DNA of 64,000 nucleotides from LMUY01 sp965199105. Lineage in GTDB: Bacteria; Pseudomonadota; Alphaproteobacteria; Acetobacterales; Acetobacteraceae. The DNA is taken from positions 1,984,001 through 2,048,000 of the forward strand of contig CBDAQO010000002.1 of the NCBI GenBank assembly GCA_965199105.1, read 5' to 3'. Each line of letters begins with the position of its first letter. Position 1 is the stretch's first letter. Positions 42,279 through 49,999 of this stretch are shown here, one piece after another. Under the pieces are notes generated by a model, which did not search any database, had not been told where the DNA came from, and worked only from the letters and a program-made list of their open reading frames with translations. The position numbers and the translations under genes were made by a program.

Positions 42279-43493
42279 ATGCGGCATATCCAACTCCACC
42301 CACTCGGCGGCGCGGCGGGCGATATGTTCGTGGCCTGCCTGCTCGACGCGTTTCCCGAACACCGGGACGCGGCGGTGGCGCATGCCGAACAGTTGGCCGG
42401 GACGTCTTGCCGGCTGCTGCCGCATCGGGACGATACGCTCACCGGCGCTCGCTTCGAGGTCGACGTGCCTTCAGCGCATGGCCATGGCCATACCCACTGG
42501 GCGACGCTGCGGCGACGGCTCGCCGGGTCGGGCTTGCCGTCGGCGGTGCGGGAGCATGCGATCGGTATCTTCACTGCGCTGGCCGAGGCGGAGGGGCGGG
42601 TGCATGGGCGCCCGGCGGACGAGGTGGTGTTCCACGAAGTCGGCGCCGTCGACTCGGTGGCGGACATCGTGGCGGCCGCCAGCGTCATTGCCGCGGTGTC
42701 GCCGGCGACCTGGAGCGTGACGCCGCTGCCGCTCGGCGGGGGCACGGTGCAGACGGCGCACGGCGTCATGCCCGTGCCGACCCCGGCGACGGCGCTGCTG
42801 CTGGAGGGATTTGCCATCACCGATGACGGTGTGCCCGGTGAGCGGGTGACGCCCACCGGTGCCGCCATCCTGCGCTACTTGGTCAGCCGGCCCACCGTGG
42901 CGCCGTCCGGCACGCTGCGCACCAGCGGCACCGGCTTCGGCACGCGATTGCTGCCGGGGCGGAGCAATTGCCTGCGCGCCCTGGTGTTCGAGTCAGGCGC
43001 TGCCGACCAGGTTGGCCATCGCGAGTTGGCGGTGATCAGCTTCGAGGTCGATGACCAATCGGGCGAAGAGTTGGCACTCGGCCTGGACCGTATTCGGGAC
43101 GCGGCTGGCGTTCACGATGTCGTGCAAATACCATGTTTTGGAAAAAAATCGCGGCTGGGTATTCACGTTCAGGTGTTAACAAGCCCAGGCGCGATGACAA
43201 ATGTAGTCGACGCGTGCTTCCGCGAGACCACCACGATCGGGTTGCGGATCCATTTTGTCCAAGGCCGAGCCTTGGAGCGGCATTTTGACGTAGCGAATTT
43301 GGCAGGTCGGTCGATGCAAGTGAAATTGGTAGAGCGCCCCCTCGAAGGGGGTGGCACGGTGCGGACGGCCAAGGCCGAGGCGGCCCACGTGCAAGACGTT
43401 GCCAGCCATAGCGAGCGCGCAAGGCTGCGGCAGCAAGCGGAAGCGGCGGCGTTGCAAGGCAGCGAGCACAGCCAGAAGCAGGGGCAGGAATGA
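42279..43493 (+). CDS. larC: Nickel pincer cofactor nickel-insertion protein LarC
   Basis: A 404-residue protein that inserts nickel into the pincer nucleotide, the cofactor of lactate racemase. HPLGGAAGDMFVACLLD and VFHEVGAVDSVADIVAAASV are the N-terminal hallmarks; a His-rich stretch (AHGHGHTHW, about residue 68) fits metal handling. The C-terminal domain (GKKSRLGIHVQVLTSPG) is in the same frame, whereas some Lactobacillus genes need a ribosomal frameshift to join both halves. The ATG at 42279 opens with MRHIQLHPLGG. It overlaps larE by ATGA. Confidence 0.94.
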   Translation: MRHIQLHPLGGAAGDMFVACLLDAFPEHRDAAVAHAEQLAGTSCRLLPHRDDTLTGARFEVDVPSAHGHGHTHWATLRRRLAGSGLPSAVREHAIGIFTALAEAEGRVHGRPADEVVFHEVGAVDSVADIVAAASVIAAVSPATWSVTPLPLGGGTVQTAHGVMPVPTPATALLLEGFAITDDGVPGERVTPTGAAILRYLVSRPTVAPSGTLRTSGTGFGTRLLPGRSNCLRALVFESGAADQVGHRELAVISFEVDDQSGEELALGLDRIRDAAGVHDVVQIPCFGKKSRLGIHVQVLTSPGAMTNVVDACFRETTTIGLRIHFVQGRALERHFDVANLAGRSMQVKLVERPLEGGGTVRTAKAEAAHVQDVASHSERARLRQQAEAAALQGSEHSQKQGQE

Positions 43494-44290
43494 CACCGTT
43501 CGATCGTCTGCAGAACGTTTTGCGGGGCTTCGACCGCCTCGCCATCGCGGTGAGCGGGGGCGTTGACAGCCTCACGCTGGCCACCGCCGCCGCACGCACC
43601 CTGGGCGGGGCGGTCACCATGCATCATGCCACGTCGGCCGCGGTGCCGCCTGAGGCCACCGAGCGCACCCGGGCGCTGGCCGCCAGCCAGGGATGGCGGC
43701 TCGACGTGTTCGACGCCGGGGAGTTCGGCGACCCGGCTTACCGCGCCAACCCGGTGAACCGCTGCTTCTTCTGCAAAACCAACCTCTACGGCGCGGTCGC
43801 TAGCCGCACCAGCGACCCGATCGCCTCGGGCACCAACCTGGACGACCTCGGCGACTACCGCCCCGGGTTGGAGGCGGCCAAAAAGCACAATGTGCGCCAC
43901 CCGCTGGTCGAGGCGCAGGTCGACAAGCGAACCGTGCGGCTGCTGGCGGCGGAGTTGGGGCTGGGTGTGCTGGCCGAGCTGCCGTCGGCGCCATGCTTGT
44001 CGAGCCGGGTCGAAACCGGCATCCGCATCGAGGCGCCGGTGCTGGCGATGGTCCACGCGGCGGAAAAGCTCGTGTCGCGCGAGCTCTCGCCTCACACCGT
44101 GCGCTGCCGGGTTCGCGCTGGCGGCGTGGTGGTGGAGCTGGACGAAGCCACGCTCTCGGGCATGCCGGACGACCGCAAACACGGCCTGCAAAGCGAGCTC
44201 GAGCGCATGGCGGGGGCGGCGGGGCTCGCCGGCCCGGTGGCGTTCGCCGCCTATCGCACCGGCAGCGCCTTCCTGCGGAGCGGGCTGTGA
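43490..44290 (+). CDS. larE: ATP-dependent sacrificial sulfur transferase LarE
   Basis: A 266-residue PP-loop enzyme. LAIAVSGGVDSLTLATAAA is the ATP-PP loop that adenylylates the carboxylates of the pincer precursor. ELPSAPCLSSRVETGI holds the Cys corresponding to Cys176 of Lactobacillus LarE, whose sulfur is donated to the cofactor. NRCFFCKTNLYG contains two further Cys. It is coupled to larC (ATGA) and larB (GTGA). The presence of the sacrificial Cys suggests the single-use mechanism, not the iron-sulfur version with three Cys. Confidence 0.94.
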   Translation: MTPFDRLQNVLRGFDRLAIAVSGGVDSLTLATAAARTLGGAVTMHHATSAAVPPEATERTRALAASQGWRLDVFDAGEFGDPAYRANPVNRCFFCKTNLYGAVASRTSDPIASGTNLDDLGDYRPGLEAAKKHNVRHPLVEAQVDKRTVRLLAAELGLGVLAELPSAPCLSSRVETGIRIEAPVLAMVHAAEKLVSRELSPHTVRCRVRAGGVVVELDEATLSGMPDDRKHGLQSELERMAGAAGLAGPVAFAAYRTGSAFLRSGL

Positions 44291-44952
44291 GCGTCGACGT
44301 CACCTCGCCCGAGTTCGTCCTGGACGAAATCCGGACCGACCGGCTGGGGTTTGGCGAGGCGGTGTTCTGTGCCGGCAAGTCGGCGCCGCAGATCGCCGCC
44401 ATCGTCGACCACGCCACCGTGCCGATGCTGCTGACCCGGCTGGACGAGACCAAGTTCGCCGCCCTGCCGGAACACCAGCGGTTGGCGCTGGACTATGACC
44501 CGGTGTCCTGCACCGCGTTCTCCGGCCAACCCCTGCCGGCGGCGGGTGCCACCCAGATCGCCATCGTCACCGCCGGCACGTCCGACGTCCCGGTCGCGCG
44601 CGAGGCGATGCGGACGCTGGCGTTCCAGGGGCAGGAGGCGCGCTTGATCGCCGATGTTGGGGTCGCCGGGCTGTGGCGGCTGCTGCGTCGGCTGGACGAT
44701 TTGCGTTCGGCCCGGGTGCTGATTGTGGTGGCCGGGATGGACGCCGCGTTGCCGAGCGTGCTGGGCGGGCTGGTGGGTGGCGTGGTGATCGCGGTTCCCA
44801 CCTCGGTCGGCTACGGCGTGGCGGCGGGCGGCACCACGGCGCTGCACTCCATCCTCGCGAGCTGCGCTCCGGGCATCGTTACCGTGAACATCGACAACGG
44901 CTACGGTGCCGGGATCGCCGCGCTGCGAGTGCTGGGGGCGAGCCGGAGCTAA
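44287..44952 (+). CDS. larB: Nickel pincer cofactor biosynthesis protein LarB
   Basis: A 221-residue enzyme that carboxylates and hydrolyses nicotinic acid adenine dinucleotide to start pincer synthesis. The C-terminal half is PurE-like: IAIVTAGTSDVPVAREAMRT, VLIVVAGMDAALPSVLGGL and VIAVPTSVGYGVAAGGTTAL. The N-terminus (DEIRTDRLGFGEAVFCAGKS) is the LarB-specific part. The start is GTG at 44287 overlapping the larE stop (GTGA). The gene order C-E-B is compact. No lactate racemase (larA) is present in the window. Confidence 0.94.
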   Translation: MSVDVTSPEFVLDEIRTDRLGFGEAVFCAGKSAPQIAAIVDHATVPMLLTRLDETKFAALPEHQRLALDYDPVSCTAFSGQPLPAAGATQIAIVTAGTSDVPVAREAMRTLAFQGQEARLIADVGVAGLWRLLRRLDDLRSARVLIVVAGMDAALPSVLGGLVGGVVIAVPTSVGYGVAAGGTTALHSILASCAPGIVTVNIDNGYGAGIAALRVLGASRS

Positions 44953-45599
44953 CCCTCCTTCGCGACCTGCCAGCCGCCCGGCGCGCGGTGGAACAGTGGC
45001 GAGTGGAAGGCGGCGCGCAGCGGGATGTCGCTGGGCCAGGCGGGGCGCCAGCGCGCGGTCTGCGTCATGGCCACGGCGGCGGCAACTGGCTGCACGCCGG
45101 CTGCGGCCAGCAGCGCCAGACCGGCCGTCATGGAGCGGCCGGTGCTGATCACGTCATCGGCCAGCAGCACGCGGCGCCCGGCCAGGCGGGGCAGCAACCG
45201 CGGGTCCAGCCACAGGCGCCTGCCGGGCTGCGGCGCGGTAATGGAGGCGACCGGAGCGGACAGCGCGTCGTCATACCACAGCTTGCGGGTCATGCTGGGC
45301 GCCACCCATTGCGTGTGGCCAAGCGCGCGCGCCACGCCCTGGCCCACCGCATGGCCGAGGGTGGGCAGCCCGACCACGACCTCAACCCGGTCGGCCGCCA
45401 CCGCGGCGGCGATCCAGGCGCAGAGTTGGTCGAGCACGGCGAAGGCGGCTTGGTTGGCGATCAGGCCTGCGACGGCGAACTCACCCATGTCCCGCAACGG
45501 CAGCACCAGGGCCGAGCCGTCCGGCATGGCGGCGCGATACTGCCCGACCCAGACCGGCGGGGGCGGCTGGGCGGGCTCGAACACCTGCCAGTGGCTCAC
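44949..45599 (-). CDS. Phosphoribosyltransferase (type I), possibly for purines
   Basis: A 216-residue PRTase. GRRVLLADDVISTGRSMTAG is the PRPP-binding signature (acidic pair then the TGRS-type loop), and VVVGLPTLGHAVGQGVARAL is a plausible PPi loop with a cofactor strand. The GTG start at 45599 overlaps the adenine deaminase stop (GTGA), so it is coupled. The partner gene suggests a purine base as substrate (for example adenine or hypoxanthine), but specificity cannot be read. It ends just before larB on the other strand (3' ends overlap by 4 bp). Confidence 0.87.
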   Translation of the reverse strand: MSHWQVFEPAQPPPPVWVGQYRAAMPDGSALVLPLRDMGEFAVAGLIANQAAFAVLDQLCAWIAAAVAADRVEVVVGLPTLGHAVGQGVARALGHTQWVAPSMTRKLWYDDALSAPVASITAPQPGRRLWLDPRLLPRLAGRRVLLADDVISTGRSMTAGLALLAAAGVQPVAAAVAMTQTARWRPAWPSDIPLRAAFHSPLFHRAPGGWQVAKEG

Positions 45600-47356
45600 G
45601 CCGGGGCGACCAGCGCGCCCGGGTAGACGGCGCCGGTCGAGCCGTCGGTGATGCCCATGTCGGTGACGTGCGGGCCCGGGTTGCAGGCCAGCGAGGCGCC
45701 GACCAGGGCCTTGAAGGTGAGTAACGGCGGCTGCCAGTCGACGATGGTGTCGGCCGCGGCGCGCAGGCGGCGGAGCTGGGCGGCCACTTCGCTCGCCAGG
45801 TCGTCCGAGATCAGGCCGCACACGGGCAGCGCCACGACGGCGCGCACCACGCCGCCCGAAGCCACCGCCATGCCGCCCTCGGCATCGATGACGGCGTTGG
45901 CGGCGGCGGCCAAATCCGCCGGGTCACGCCCGAACACGACCAGGTTGTGGCTGTCGTGGGACACGGTGGTGGCGATGGCGCCGCGCCACTCGCCCCATTC
46001 CCGCAACACGCCAAGCACCGGAACGGCCGGCGCCAGGCCATGGCGATGCACCACGGCCATGAAGATGGCGTCCGCCGGCAAGCGCACCACCCCGTCCACC
46101 ACCGCTGCTTCGGCCTGGCCCCATTGCGTGGCGCGGGGACGGTCGACTGTGCGCAGGGTGGCGCTGGTGCCGGTGGCGGCGAGGGTGAAGTCGGCCGGGC
46201 GCAAGCGTGGCACGCGCATGGTGCTGGCCGGCAAGGGCGGCGAGTCGGCGAGCGGGGTCAGCAGGCGGCCGGCTTCCGCGACGATGGTGCCGGAGGCGAG
46301 CACGGTTTGCACCGCCAAGTCCTCAAGGTCGGACAGCACGATCAGGTCGGCCCGGCGACCCGGCGCCACCAACCCCAAATCCCGCCGGCCCAGTCGCAAG
46401 GCGGCGTGCAGCGTGGCGGCGCGCAGGCCCTCCATGGCGGGCAGGCCGTATTTCACCAGCCGGCGCAGCAGGTCGATCAGCCCGCCGCGCGCGACCAGGT
46501 CGTCGGGGAACACGTCGTCGGTGCAGAGGGTGAGCGTCGGCGGGAAATGCGGCAGGCGGGCCAGCACGGCGGCGGCGCCGGGCAGCACGTGGTCGTGCGA
46601 GCCGCGCAGCTCGACCGTAAAACCGGCGCGCAGCTTGTCGAGCAGGTCGTCGCCGTCGTCGATCTCGTGGTCGGATTGCAGCCCGGCGGCGGCGAACCCC
46701 TGCAGCGCCGCTCCGCGCAGGCCGCGGGCATGGCCGCAGACGAGCTTGCCGCTGGCCAACCCGGCGGCAACGATGCCGCGCATCTTCTCGCCCCCCTCGA
46801 GCACGCCGCGCATGTCCATCACCTCGGCCACGCCGGCGATGGCGGGCTCGGCCAACAGCGCCGCCATGTCGGCCGGCTCGATGGCGGCGCCCGCCCGCTC
46901 CAGGCCCGGCGCGGACGGCACGCAGGAGGGCGCCAGCACCAGCACGCGCAACGGCAGGCGGCTGGCCGCGTCCACCGCCCAGGCCACACCGGCCAGCCCG
47001 AGCACGTTGGCGAGTTCGTGCGGGTCCCAGCAGATGGTCGTGGTGCCCTGCGGCAGCACCACCTCGGCGTAGCGCCGCGGCGTGACCATCGAGCTTTCGA
47101 TGTGCAGGTGCGTGTCGATCAGGCCGGGGGCGATGATCCCGGTCACGGCCAGCGTCCGGGCGGCGTCCTCACGCTCGTCGCGGGCATGCACGCTGGCGAT
47201 CAGGCCGCCAACGATGCCCACGTCGGCGGCGCGCAGCTCCCCGGTGGCCATGTCGGCAACCTGGCCGCCCCGCAGCAGCAGGTCGAACGGGGCAGCGCCG
47301 GTGGCGGCCCGCACCGCGCGGTCCCGCAGGGCGGGGTCGTCCAGGTCTCGCGTCAT
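45596..47356 (-). CDS. ade: Adenine deaminase
   Basis: A 586-residue amidohydrolase converting adenine to hypoxanthine. GLIDTHLHIESSMVTPRRYA carries the HxH metal pair and the typical ESSM, VCGHARGLRGAALQGFAA a further metal His, ELRGSHDHV and LCTDDVFPDDLV the later catalytic acidic residues. Length and domain order match the bacterial adenine deaminase family (Ade). The ATG at 47356 removes an unrelated N-terminal extension. It is coupled to a phosphoribosyltransferase that could capture the hypoxanthine produced. Confidence 0.93.
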   Translation of the reverse strand: MTRDLDDPALRDRAVRAATGAAPFDLLLRGGQVADMATGELRAADVGIVGGLIASVHARDEREDAARTLAVTGIIAPGLIDTHLHIESSMVTPRRYAEVVLPQGTTTICWDPHELANVLGLAGVAWAVDAASRLPLRVLVLAPSCVPSAPGLERAGAAIEPADMAALLAEPAIAGVAEVMDMRGVLEGGEKMRGIVAAGLASGKLVCGHARGLRGAALQGFAAAGLQSDHEIDDGDDLLDKLRAGFTVELRGSHDHVLPGAAAVLARLPHFPPTLTLCTDDVFPDDLVARGGLIDLLRRLVKYGLPAMEGLRAATLHAALRLGRRDLGLVAPGRRADLIVLSDLEDLAVQTVLASGTIVAEAGRLLTPLADSPPLPASTMRVPRLRPADFTLAATGTSATLRTVDRPRATQWGQAEAAVVDGVVRLPADAIFMAVVHRHGLAPAVPVLGVLREWGEWRGAIATTVSHDSHNLVVFGRDPADLAAAANAVIDAEGGMAVASGGVVRAVVALPVCGLISDDLASEVAAQLRRLRAAADTIVDWQPPLLTFKALVGASLACNPGPHVTDMGITDGSTGAVYPGALVAPA

Positions 47357-47405
47357 CGTGACGATCTGACGCGATCGGGAGGGCGAGCGCAACACCAACG
47401 GGACT

Positions 47406-47429
47406 GAAACTTTCCGGAGCAGACACGTT
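47406..47429 (+). promoter_or_regulatory. Possible EcfG-like promoter of DUF4142 gene
   Basis: GAAAC, 15 nt, then CGTT, beginning 85 bp before the ATG at 47491. The consensus is GGAAC-N16/17-CGTT, so both the -35 (one mismatch) and spacing are imperfect. It is weak and noted mainly because DUF4142 proteins are often stress-induced. Confidence 0.2.
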
Positions 47430-47490
47430 GGCGTCTGAGCGCACGTCGTAATGATGTCCGTCGTGCGAGCAACCGATTGGAGGACATTCG

Positions 47491-48021
47491 ATGCAAGCAA
47501 CCCGGAACGCGATCTGGCTGGCGACCGCCTTTGCCGTCGCTGGCTGTACAACGCTTGGCTCGCAGATCAAATCCAGCGGCGCGATGGCGTCCGAAGACAC
47601 CGACTACATCGCGACGGCCTACCAATTGGCCGAACTCGACAACGCGGCTGGTACGCTGGTGCCGAATAAATCGAAGGATCCGCGCGTCGTCGAGGTGTCG
47701 TCGGAACTGGTGTCGCAGGCCAACGCCCTGACGCCGGAGCTGACCTCGGCGCTGCAGGCCGAGGGTGTGACGCCGCCCAAGGGGCTGCCGCCAGACCTGC
47801 AGGCGCAGGTTGATCAGTTGCACTCGCTGAACGGGCCTGCCTTCGATCACGCCTACCTGAACGACGAGATCACCCTGCACCAGAAAGCCGTCACCGTGTT
47901 CAAGAAGGAAGACGCCGATACCAAGAACTCGGTGATGCGCACGCAGGTCGAGACCGAATTGCCGGCGGTGCAGAACGACTTGGCGCGGCTACAGAGCGTG
48001 GCCAACCCGTCCGCCACTTAG
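47491..48021 (+). CDS. DUF4142-like lipoprotein
   Basis: A 176-residue exported protein: signal peptide with a lipobox-like VAGC (Cys19), then a helical ferritin-like domain. TAYQLAELDNAAGTLVPNKS, VSSELVSQANALTPELTSAL and FDHAYLNDEITLHQKAVTVF resemble the DUF4142 family of periplasmic four-helix proteins. GGAGG is 8 nt upstream of the ATG. Role unknown; members are often stress induced. A strong hairpin (48029-48063) follows the stop. Confidence 0.8.
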   Translation: MQATRNAIWLATAFAVAGCTTLGSQIKSSGAMASEDTDYIATAYQLAELDNAAGTLVPNKSKDPRVVEVSSELVSQANALTPELTSALQAEGVTPPKGLPPDLQAQVDQLHSLNGPAFDHAYLNDEITLHQKAVTVFKKEDADTKNSVMRTQVETELPAVQNDLARLQSVANPSAT

Positions 48022-48028
48022 CGGGCCG

Positions 48029-48063
48029 GCCTCCAAACTCCTATCGTCGGGGAGTTTGGAGGC
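48029..48063. terminator. Perfect 13-bp stem hairpin between convergent genes
   Basis: GCCTCCAAACTCC and GGAGTTTGGAGGC pair perfectly around a 9-nt loop (TATCGTCGG). It lies 8 bp after the DUF4142 stop and about 30 bp before the end of the convergent HAD gene, so it can end transcripts from both sides. No T-tract follows on the plus strand. Confidence 0.75.
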
Positions 48064-48094
48064 GTAGCTCGGGCGCTTGTCTGTGATTGACAGC

Positions 48095-48757
48095 TCAGGC
48101 GAGTGGCGACTGGTCGTAGTTCGCGAGCAAGTCCGCCGGGCCGCGATAGATGGCGAAGCAGCCGGCATTGCGTAAATCAGCTTCGGGAAAGCCGCCGCCT
48201 AGCAGGCCGATGGTGCGCAACCCCGCCTTGGCAGCCGCTTGCGCGTCGTAGGGGCTGTCACCGATGACCACCCCAGTGTCAGGCGCCGGGTTGCCGAGGC
48301 GGCCGAGTGCGGCTTGGAAGATGTCAGGATGTGGCTTGCTGCGCTCGGCATCGTCGGACGAGGTTTGCTCGTCCACCAAGTCCTCGATATCGGCCGCCTT
48401 CTTATAGTGCTCGAGTTCGTCGCCCTTGGCCGAGGAAGCCAGTGCGATACGCACGCCCTGTTCACTCAGCCGCTCGAACAGCGCCCGGACGGCGGGAAAG
48501 GCCTCAATCGTGGGCAGATACTTCTCCTGCAGGATCTGCTTGCGCCGTGCCTCCAAATCCGGGCCAATCTGCTCCAGCACGTCCGCCGGCAGGAACAGCG
48601 GCATGAGCTGGTCGCCGCCCTTGCCGATCTGGCTGCGCAAGTCCGCATAGTCGACCTGGCGGTCAAACGCGGCGAAAGCGTCCTGCCAGGCGCGCGCGTG
48701 CTGGTCGACCGAGTCGACCAGCGTGCCGTCGACGTCGAAGATGACGAACTTGACCAT
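48095..48757 (-). CDS. HAD-family phosphatase (beta-phosphoglucomutase-like)
   Basis: A 220-residue HAD hydrolase of the class I cap type. FVIFDVDGTLVDSVDQHARA has the nucleophile Asp, IALASSAKGDELEHYKKAAD the motif-II Ser, KPHPDIFQAALGRLG the motif-III Lys and GVVIGDSPYDAQAAAKAG the motif-IV acidic pair. It hydrolyses a small phosphorylated compound. The nearest relatives include phosphoglycolate phosphatase-like proteins; specificity is unknown. It is followed by the SWIB gene, transcribed toward it from upstream with a 4-bp gap. Confidence 0.9.
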   Translation of the reverse strand: MVKFVIFDVDGTLVDSVDQHARAWQDAFAAFDRQVDYADLRSQIGKGGDQLMPLFLPADVLEQIGPDLEARRKQILQEKYLPTIEAFPAVRALFERLSEQGVRIALASSAKGDELEHYKKAADIEDLVDEQTSSDDAERSKPHPDIFQAALGRLGNPAPDTGVVIGDSPYDAQAAAKAGLRTIGLLGGGFPEADLRNAGCFAIYRGPADLLANYDQSPLA

Positions 48758-48761
48758 GGTG

Positions 48762-49076
48762 CTACTCGAGGTGCTGCGCCAGGAACTTGTTCATCTCGAA
48801 CATGGTGGCCTTCTTCTTGCCGAAGATCTTCTCGAGCTTCTCGTCGGCCAGGATTTCGCGGCCATCGTCCGGGTTCTGCAACTTGTTGGCCTTAATATAC
48901 TCCCACACCTTGCTGACCACTTCGCCGCGCGCCATCGAGCCTTCGCCGACCACGGCGGCAAGCTCAGCCGAGGGCTTAAGCGGCTGTTGCAGCGCATTCG
49001 GCTTGTGGCCCGACTTTGGCTTGTCAATGTGGGCGCCTTTGGGCGTGGCACTATCCTGCTTCGGAGCTTTGGTCAT
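48762..49076 (-). CDS. SWIB/MDM2-domain protein
   Basis: A 104-residue protein: 30 polar residues, then a SWIB domain (LQQPLKPSAELAAVVGEG, MARGEVVSKVWEYIKANKLQ, DDGREILADEKLEKIFGKKK). SWIB domains occur in eukaryotic chromatin remodellers and, in bacteria such as Chlamydia and some alphaproteobacteria, as small DNA-associated proteins. Here it may act as a nucleoid protein. AAGGA is near the ATG. It is upstream of and probably co-transcribed with the HAD gene. Confidence 0.92.
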   Translation of the reverse strand: MTKAPKQDSATPKGAHIDKPKSGHKPNALQQPLKPSAELAAVVGEGSMARGEVVSKVWEYIKANKLQNPDDGREILADEKLEKIFGKKKATMFEMNKFLAQHLE

Positions 49077-49163
49077 ACGTGTTCCTTGGTTACAAACTCA
49101 GGTTATCGGCACCCAACGCAGACGGCGTCACTTAGATTGCAACAATCTCGTGATCGGGTGGAG

Positions 49164-49700
49164 TTAGCCTTCCAGGGCGGTGATCTTGGCGAGCGTCGCC
49201 GGGTCTGGCCGGCCGGCGAAATACTGCGCCAGGGCAGGCTCGAACCGATTGCTACCACCCTGGACCAGGTCGAACAGGGTGACCCAGGAGTGGAACTTCA
49301 AGTCGTCCGGGCTGCCGAACACGTCCCATGCCGAGCGCCCAGTGACGGCGTTCACCAGTGCGGTCACGTTGCGCAGGCGCGGGCCAAGTGTGGCATGGGC
49401 GAGGTAGGCGCGACCTTCGGCTAGAGCATGATCTCTTCGATCATGCTCCGCTTGACTGAGAAAAGAGCAGCTTTATCCAAGCCTTCGGATCGCAAAGCGA
49501 CTATGATTGCTCGGATGCTGCTCTAGGGAGCGGGCGGCGAAGCGCTGGGCCATCGCGCTGTGCCCCAGGCCGGCGATTTGCGGGAACACGAACCACATCC
49601 AATGCGTCTGCTTGCGGCCGCGGCCGAGTTCATCGCAGACGGCCTGCCAAACCGGGTCTCGCGCCTGGACAAACCGCTCCAGGCCGAATTCATCGCCCAT
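49164..49700 (-). pseudogene. DUF1810 family protein gene, disrupted by a short insertion
   Basis: The N-terminal part (49527-49700) reads FGLERFVQARDPVWQAVCDE, KQTHWMWFVFPQIAGLGHSA and ends MAQRFAARSL. The C-terminal part (49164-49420) reads AEGRAYLAHATLGPRLRNVT then GRSAWDVFGSPDDLKFHSWV. Joining the parts at CTAG gives a continuous DUF1810 protein of about 143 residues. A 102-bp insertion with a stop codon splits the gene, so the intact protein cannot be made. The insertion length is a multiple of three but the frame inside it is closed. Confidence 0.85.
49421..49526. mobile_element. Short palindromic MITE-like element with CTAG target duplication
   Basis: The insertion is bordered by CTAG on both sides; one copy is the target duplication because removal of one copy and the insert restores the host frame. 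Its ends share AGAGCA (left CTAGAGCATGATC, right complement CTAGAGCAGCATCC). The left end folds as a perfect 10-bp stem (GAGCATGATC, loop TCTTC, GATCATGCTC). With no coding capacity it must be mobilised in trans. The CTAG duplication suits an IS5-family transposase, but this is inference. Confidence 0.75.
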
Positions 49701-49784
49701 ACCGCACCTCGCGGCGATATGACGCGCCGGCGACCAACTGGTTCTCGCCGCCGCCCGTTAGCTTGGCGACCCACAGGAGCACTC

Positions 49785-49988
49785 ATGAGCAACACATCGG
49801 ACCACACCACCGGCGGCGACTCGGTTGAAGGCCTAGACCCGGGTGGCACGCACTCGACCAAGCCGGGCAACCCCGACAAAAGCGGCCCGCCGAAGCCCAC
49901 CGCGGTGCGGCAGGAGCAAGAGGTGAAGAGCGGCGACCAGAACGACGGCAACCCGGTCAAAGACATCACTGGGTCTGGCCGGCGCTAA
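49785..49988 (+). CDS. Small disordered hydrophilic protein
   Basis: A 67-residue protein after AGGAG (6 nt before the ATG). It has no hydrophobic segment and is rich in Gly, Asp, Pro, Thr and Lys (GTHSTKPGNPDKSGPPK and VKSGDQNDGNPVKDITG). Such a sequence should be unstructured, perhaps acting as a hydration or stress protein. It resembles in composition the partial protein at 1-125. No family recognised. Confidence 0.6.
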   Translation: MSNTSDHTTGGDSVEGLDPGGTHSTKPGNPDKSGPPKPTAVRQEQEVKSGDQNDGNPVKDITGSGRR

Positions 49989-49999
49989 AGGATGATGGG

